Shown in pieces: positions 6,506 to 9,950 of a stretch of DNA of 9,950 nucleotides. The position numbers and the translations under genes were made by a program. Source of the DNA: an uncultured Lentisphaeria bacterium (GTDB lineage Bacteria > Verrucomicrobiota > Lentisphaeria > Victivallales > UBA1829); the NCBI GenBank assembly GCA_905211485.1, contig CAJMAW010000111.1:1-9950 (forward strand), given 5' to 3'. The first letter of the stretch is position 1. Each line of letters begins with the position of its first letter. Under the pieces are notes generated by a model. That model did not search any database. It worked only from the letters and a program-made list of their open reading frames with translations, and was not told the origin of the DNA.

Positions 6506-6529
6506 TTTCATTCCGGATGTTTCATTCCG
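6506..6529. repeat. Short direct repeat TTTCATTCCG x2 just after the antiporter stop
   Basis: Copies lie at 6506-6515 and 6520-6529, with a 14-bp period, in the 113-nt gap between the convergent antiporter and epimerase genes. That gap shows no convincing intrinsic terminator for either gene: GC-rich hairpins exist near 6588-6612 but lack a T-tract. Confidence 0.4.
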
Positions 6530-6616
6530 CTTTCTTTCCGGGTGCTGCGTCACAATCTGGAGGAGGGGGGCGGGGAGGATGATGGATGCCGTCCGCTGCT
6601 GCGGCGGCACCCTCTG

Positions 6617-7561
6617 TCAGCGGCGGCTGTGCCCGGCCGCAGCCGCACGGATTGCGGAAGGCAAATCCATCTTTACATCGAGCCCCAGTTCCGTCCGGGC
6701 TCTGGAAATGTCCGGCACATACACTTCCGGAGCTGTTCCTTCCCGATGATCCCGCGGCTGAGCCAGGATCCGGATTTCCGCTTTCGAGCCCAGTGCGGAA
6801 CGGACTTCTTCGGCCACTTCGGCAATGGACATTCCGCGGTCGGAACCGAAGTTGTATATTCTGCCGCCGCGTCCCCGTTCGAGCAGGGTCATCAGCCAGT
6901 GTACGAGGTCATCGCTTCCCAGATAACTGCGCATGGGGGTGCCGTCTCCGGAAATGAGGATCGGTCCGCCGGCGAGGGCGTCCCGGATGAAGTTCCCGAT
7001 TGCGTAATGGATGTTGAAGTTGAGCCGGGGACCGACAAAGGCGAATCCCCGGGCGACCACAGATCCATCCCCCAGTTCGGAGAGGCAGAGCCTTTCCGCC
7101 ACAAGTTTGCCCCGTCCGTAAGCCGTTACGGGGCGGAGCGGATGATCCTCCGGAATCCGGCGGATTCCCGGCAGGGCCGGGCCATAGACCGCGCCGGAAC
7201 TTACAAGGAGCAGCCGGGGAATGCCGCGTGCGCGCACGAATTCCAGAACATGATCTGTGCCGTCGACAATGATGGAAGTCATTTCCGCATCGGGGAGATT
7301 CGTCATCGCGGGGGTGGCTCCGTGCAGGACGGCGGAAAATTCGCCGGAGGGAAAGGCAAAATCACGGATGTCTCCCCGCAGAAATTCCACCCGGTCCGAA
7401 AGCTCGAGAAATTCCGGACACTCCCTGAGAAAGCGTTCCGGATCGCGTGAAAGCAGGACCCAGCGATATTCTTTCCAGGCTCCTGTGCGCAGCGAGTCCA
7501 GAAGGGTCCGTCCGAAAAAACCGGTTCCTCCGGTCAGGAAAATCCGTTTTATTCTTTTCAT
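6617..7561 (-). CDS. NAD-dependent nucleotide-sugar epimerase/dehydratase, extended SDR family
   Basis: The 314-aa protein is an extended short-chain dehydrogenase/reductase. It has the N-terminal Rossmann motif TGGTGFFG (10-17, GxxGxxG), a conserved acidic stretch GDIRDF (63-68), the strand-end motif LLLVSSGAVYG (117-127, catalytic Ser at 121/122) and the catalytic pair Y148 and K152 in YGRGK. The C-terminal half holds FAFVGPRL, ISGDGTPMRSYLGSDDLV and YNFGSDRGMSIAEVAEEV, typical of UDP-, GDP-, CDP- or dTDP-sugar 4-epimerases and 4,6-dehydratases of cell-surface polysaccharide pathways. The exact sugar cannot be read from sequence. The start at 7561 is supported by GAGGAG on the - strand (complement of 7574-7579), 12 nt upstream. 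It lies 209 nt downstream of the ThDP enzyme gene on the same strand. The gap contains its own promoter-like element, so co-transcription is likely but not certain. Confidence 0.93.
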   Translation of the reverse strand: MKRIKRIFLTGGTGFFGRTLLDSLRTGAWKEYRWVLLSRDPERFLRECPEFLELSDRVEFLRGDIRDFAFPSGEFSAVLHGATPAMTNLPDAEMTSIIVDGTDHVLEFVRARGIPRLLLVSSGAVYGPALPGIRRIPEDHPLRPVTAYGRGKLVAERLCLSELGDGSVVARGFAFVGPRLNFNIHYAIGNFIRDALAGGPILISGDGTPMRSYLGSDDLVHWLMTLLERGRGGRIYNFGSDRGMSIAEVAEEVRSALGSKAEIRILAQPRDHREGTAPEVYVPDISRARTELGLDVKMDLPSAIRAAAAGHSRR

Positions 7562-7770
7562 TGTGCTGTTTTTCTCCTCGCTGGGGAAAGAGTTCTGTTC
7601 ATGCGGATTCCCGGGGGGATTTGATTTCCGTTCCGGAAATGGGATGGAGCATGAAGAGGGAAAGCAACGTTTTTTTTCCAGTTTTTTTCTATGGTATCAT
7701 AGACGGGAATCCGGCATTGGGCTTGTCATCAGGGAAACGGCGGCAGAAGAGAGTGCGGGGGAGTGTTTTC
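7562..7770 (-). promoter_or_regulatory. Leader/intergenic region upstream of the epimerase, with hairpin and symmetric -10-like palindrome
   Basis: The 209 nt between the ThDP and epimerase genes contain no gene. On the + strand they hold the hairpin ATTTCCG-TTC-CGGAAAT (7624-7640, perfect 7-bp stem), a T8 run (7670-7677), a T7 run (7682-7688) whose centre is about 11.5 bp away, and the palindrome CTATGGTATCATAG (7689-7702). The palindrome contains TATGAT on the - strand, a possible -10 for the epimerase without a good -35. On the + strand it contains TGGTATCAT, an extended -10-like word. The epimerase RBS is at 7574-7579. Confidence 0.4.
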
Positions 7771-9615
7771 CTACGGAGTCTTCAGAAAGTCTTCTCCCGG
7801 TTCCGGGATCAGCATGTTTGCACGGTGTTCCGCGCGGTCGAGCAGGGGCGCGAGATCCTCCAGAGGGCGCGAGAGAATCCGTCCGTCCGGCAGCAGACGG
7901 GAGGCCGCCTTGGGTCCGAGTTCTTCCATCGGATCGGTCATCACCTCGCAGAGCACAGGTCCGTGAAGACGGAGAATTTCCGGCAGCAGTGACGCCGCAT
8001 CGTCATGATTGCGCAGTCTGAAGAAGGGGATTCTGTATGCGGAGGCAAGGCGTTCCAGTTCCGGAAGACGGACGCCGCTCTCAGGATCGGTGCCGATTCT
8101 CCGCCCGGGAAAGAAGGAATGCTGAGTCAGTTTGATGGAGAGATATCCGTTGTTGTTGTAACAGAAAATCTTGACGGGAAGGTTTCCAGACACAATAGTC
8201 TGAAGCTCCTGGATATTCATCTGAATGCTGCCGTCTCCGGTAATGCAGATGATTTCCCGCCCGGGAGCGCCGTATGCGGCTCCGATGGCCGCGGGCAGAT
8301 CATAGCCCATGGAGGCGCAGCCCTGGTTGGCGAAAATCCGGATCCCAGGGCGGACGGGGAAACTCTGATACGTGCTTGTATAGGCGGTGCCGTTTCCGGT
8401 CACTACAACTGAGCCGTCTGCAAGAGAGGAGGCGAGCAATTCGGGAAAAACGTAGCTGCTGACGTAATCGCGGCGCTGCCGATGGGCGGCGGTGACGACA
8501 GGATAACGGCGGCGGAGATTTCTGCAGTAGTCCAGCCACGGGCGGGGGGCCTGGAAAGGAGCCGGGAACCGGGCGTCCAGCAGAGCGATGAACTCCGCGG
8601 CGTCGCAGTGGACGGGACAGTCTATGCGGAGATTCGGACGGCGCATTTCATCCGGATCCACATCGACCATGATCCGGAATGCCTCGCGCAGAAACGTTCC
8701 GAAGGAATATCCCGTCATGCGGATTCCCATCCTCGAACCGATGATAAGCGCCAGATCGGAATTCTGCAGAATATAGTTTGCCGCCCGTTCCCCGAGGATT
8801 CCGGGCCGTCCGAAAAAGCACGGTGAATCCGAAGGCAGCAGATCAATTCCGGAAATCGAAGTAAGGACCGGGATCCCGAGTTTTGAAGTCAGGCTCCGGA
8901 ATGCCTCCGCTGCGCCCGCCAGACGCACTCCGTTGCCGGCGACGATCACCGGACGCGCCGCGGAACGCAGGCGCCCTGCGACAAGGGAAATCGTCTCTTC
9001 CGATGGCGGTTCAGGGGAATCGAAATCCCTTCCTCCTCTTTTCTCCGCATGTTCCTCCGGAGTCCAGCCGGGCAGAGTTTCCGGATCCACTTCCGCCGCC
9101 TGCACATCAAGCGGGATATCGAGCCAGACCGGACCCGGCCGCCCGGAGATCGCAGTATGAAGCGCGCGTTCCAGCTCCCGGCGGATGGACAATGGGTCTG
9201 TGAGTGTGACCGCGTATTTGGTGATCGGCCGGACCATCGGAATGATGTCCAGTTCCTGATCGCCGTACTGACGCAGTTTCAGGCCCGGACAGCTGGAGAG
9301 CATGGTTTCTGTCTTCACCTGTCCGGAAATCACCAGCATCGGAATGGAATCCAGATATGCTCCCGCCACTCCGGTGAGCGTATTGGTTCCGCCCGGACCG
9401 GAGGTGACACTGACGATGGCGGGGATGTTCCGCACCCTGGCATATCCCTCGGCGGCCATCGCACAGGCCTGTTCGTGAAGACAGCAGACGTAATGAAGGC
9501 GTTTTTCCTGGGCCAATGCATCGTTCAGGTGTGCCGCGCCTCCGCCAGTCAGAAGAAAGACTGTGTCCAGGCCCCTGTCGGCGAGAGTCTTGAAGAGATA
9601 ATTGGCAAGTCTCAT
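7771..9615 (-). CDS. Thiamine-diphosphate-dependent enzyme, acetolactate-synthase-like (polysaccharide-cluster type)
   Basis: The 614-aa protein has the three-domain architecture of the acetolactate synthase/pyruvate oxidase family. The N-terminal Pyr domain (1-170) has LTGGGAAHLNDAL and CLHEQACAMAAEGYAR with the catalytic E48, plus SGPGGTN (72-78). The central domain (about 205-345) includes RPVIVAGNGV. The C-terminal PP domain has ITGDGSIQMN (459-467) and NNNGY, the classic GDGx~25NN cofactor motif binding Mg2+ and ThDP. The C-terminal tail with RPLEDLAPLLDRAE and NMLI resembles ThDP proteins of O-antigen/capsule clusters, including the group containing YerE, which adds a two-carbon unit to a keto sugar. 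The downstream sugar epimerase supports that setting. It is not a safe call as biosynthetic ilvB/ilvI: no small subunit is present. I chose the ATG at 9615 because the in-frame ATG at 9690 lies inside the promoter. No strong RBS is seen at 9615. Confidence 0.88.
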   Translation of the reverse strand: MRLANYLFKTLADRGLDTVFLLTGGGAAHLNDALAQEKRLHYVCCLHEQACAMAAEGYARVRNIPAIVSVTSGPGGTNTLTGVAGAYLDSIPMLVISGQVKTETMLSSCPGLKLRQYGDQELDIIPMVRPITKYAVTLTDPLSIRRELERALHTAISGRPGPVWLDIPLDVQAAEVDPETLPGWTPEEHAEKRGGRDFDSPEPPSEETISLVAGRLRSAARPVIVAGNGVRLAGAAEAFRSLTSKLGIPVLTSISGIDLLPSDSPCFFGRPGILGERAANYILQNSDLALIIGSRMGIRMTGYSFGTFLREAFRIMVDVDPDEMRRPNLRIDCPVHCDAAEFIALLDARFPAPFQAPRPWLDYCRNLRRRYPVVTAAHRQRRDYVSSYVFPELLASSLADGSVVVTGNGTAYTSTYQSFPVRPGIRIFANQGCASMGYDLPAAIGAAYGAPGREIICITGDGSIQMNIQELQTIVSGNLPVKIFCYNNNGYLSIKLTQHSFFPGRRIGTDPESGVRLPELERLASAYRIPFFRLRNHDDAASLLPEILRLHGPVLCEVMTDPMEELGPKAASRLLPDGRILSRPLEDLAPLLDRAEHRANMLIPEPGEDFLKTP

Positions 9616-9680
9616 GAAAATGATGTCCGTTTGTCCGATGTAAAAAAAACTGTTTCTACTCCTGAGCAAATCAGCTGGTG

Positions 9681-9709
9681 AATATACCATATCCTCCGCC
9701 GGAATGCAA
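9681..9709 (-). promoter_or_regulatory. Extended -10 promoter of the ThDP enzyme gene
   Basis: On the - strand TTGCAT (complement of 9704-9709) is followed by exactly 17 nt and TATATT (complement of 9681-9686). TATATT is preceded by TGG, giving an extended -10 (TGnTATATT). Transcription would begin near 9674, leaving a leader of about 60 nt before the ATG at 9615. The alternative ATG at 9690 lies between -35 and -10 and would not be on this transcript. Confidence 0.65.
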
Positions 9710-9729
9710 TCCCGGATTCTTTTTTCCTT

Positions 9730-9752
9730 TCTTTCCGGACTTTCCGGAAGGA
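9730..9752. repeat. TTCCGGA-CTT-TCCGGAA hairpin upstream of the ThDP gene promoter
   Basis: The core arms TTCCGGA (9733-9739) and TCCGGAA (9743-9749) are perfectly complementary around a 3-nt loop. The stem extends to about 10 bp with one G:U. It lies about 20 bp upstream of the -35 of the ThDP-gene promoter, so it could be an operator or simply reflect TTCCGG richness. Confidence 0.5.
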
Positions 9753-9853
9753 TTCTGCCGGAGTCCCCGTTTTTTCTTTCCTCTTTTTCCCGGTCCTCCT
9801 GTCGTTTTTTGGCGAGGAGATGAGAAATTCCCGCGGAAGAGAAGGAAGGACCG

Positions 9854-9883
9854 TTTTCATTTCCGGAATCCGCATGGTATATT
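9854..9883 (+). promoter_or_regulatory. Candidate rightward extended -10 promoter
   Basis: TGGTATATT at 9875-9883 is an extended -10 identical to that of the leftward ThDP-gene promoter. TTTTCA at 9854-9859 is a possible -35 with an 18-nt spacer. It points off the right edge of the window, so its gene is not visible. Confidence 0.5.
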
Positions 9884-9891
9884 GCCGGTAC

Positions 9892-9934
9892 CCGGAATTC
9901 CGGAATGAGTTCCCCCTCTCCCTTCAGGGAACTC
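9892..9934. repeat. Two palindromic elements downstream of the rightward promoter
   Basis: CCGGAATTCCGG (9892-9903) is a perfect 12-bp palindrome. GAGTTCCC (9907-9914) and GGGAACTC (9927-9934) form a perfect 8-bp stem with a 12-nt loop. Both would be in the first 50 nt of a transcript from the promoter at 9875-9883. Confidence 0.5.
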
Positions 9935-9950
9935 CGGGGGGGGCGGCGGA

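Larger units (their letters stand above)
9616..9950. other. Non-coding right-edge region with promoters and inverted repeats
   Basis: No gene is supported in these 335 nt. The region is rich in T and TTCCGG words. It contains the ThDP-gene promoter, a hairpin at 9730-9752, T-runs at 9770-9775 and 9804-9809, a rightward promoter candidate and two further inverted repeats near the edge. It looks like a divergent promoter region between the ThDP gene and an unseen + strand gene beyond 9950. Confidence 0.6.

Noticed and set aside
9616..9690. Start of the ThDP enzyme at the ATG at 9690
   Set aside because: This ATG lies between the -35 and -10 of a good promoter, and the 25 extra residues do not resemble the family N-terminus.
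9737..9775. Terminator-like structure on the + strand: GGACT/AGTCC and CCGG/CCGG stems followed by T6
   Set aside because: No + strand gene precedes it, and it competes with the stronger 9730-9752 hairpin, so it is probably incidental.
9612..9875. An 87-codon - strand frame upstream of the ThDP gene
   Set aside because: It runs through the promoter and T-rich non-coding sequence. The product is low-complexity and basic with no supporting RBS.
9820..9950. A + strand frame starting at the ATG at 9820 and open to the window edge
   Set aside because: The purine-rich site touches the ATG with no spacing, the rightward promoter lies inside the frame, and the product has no recognisable features.
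1..9950. CRISPR arrays, tRNA/rRNA genes, insertion sequence ends, phage genes
   Set aside because: No regularly spaced repeats, no tRNA-like cloverleaf, and no transposase with terminal inverted repeats were seen. The Rpn fragment alone does not define a mobile element.

Overview
This window reads as a housekeeping plus accessory stretch of a bacterial chromosome or metagenomic contig. The coding DNA is moderately GC-rich and dense in TTCCGG and CCGGA words. Three features suggest the Lentisphaerota/Victivallales part of the PVC group: an Rpn/PD-(D/E)XK transposase-like gene with a charged coiled-coil tail, an AsmA-like protein with low-complexity linkers, and the base composition. That placement is an impression from gene style and was not tested by any search.

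Layout. (1) Positions 1-505 hold the 3' part of an Rpn-family gene on the + strand. It runs into a 67-nt uninterrupted purine tract (289-355), after which its reading frame loses family character. (2) Positions 495-1808 carry, in another frame, the C-terminal part of an AsmA-like protein. This frame stays open back to 264 but has no start codon there, so an Rpn gene and a 5'-truncated AsmA gene appear to be joined at or near the purine tract. (3) Positions 1923-3882 on the - strand hold a probable two-gene operon: an M50 site-2-type protease gene followed by xseA. No xseB is visible. (4) Positions 3883-4259 are a divergent regulatory region with a long hairpin, a tandem 11-bp repeat and candidate promoters on both strands. 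(5) Positions 4260-6503 on the + strand encode a full-length cation:proton antiporter of the KefB/CPA2 type, with RCK_N and RCK_C domains and an unusual Ala/Gly/Ser-rich N-terminal extension. (6) Positions 6617-9615 on the - strand encode a thiamine-diphosphate enzyme followed by an NAD-dependent sugar epimerase/dehydratase. This pair resembles surface-polysaccharide sugar modification genes. (7) Positions 9616-9950 are non-coding, with a well-supported extended -10 promoter for the ThDP gene and a second candidate promoter reading off the right edge.

The genes do not form one pathway. The M50 protease and xseA are probably co-transcribed, and the ThDP enzyme and epimerase probably act together on a nucleotide sugar or other activated carbohydrate. 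I see no tRNA, rRNA, CRISPR array, complete insertion sequence or prophage gene. I did not find a convincing new multi-gene system. The most unusual items are the Rpn/AsmA junction in the purine tract, the structured divergent promoter region, and the extended -10 promoter that forces a later start for the ThDP enzyme.
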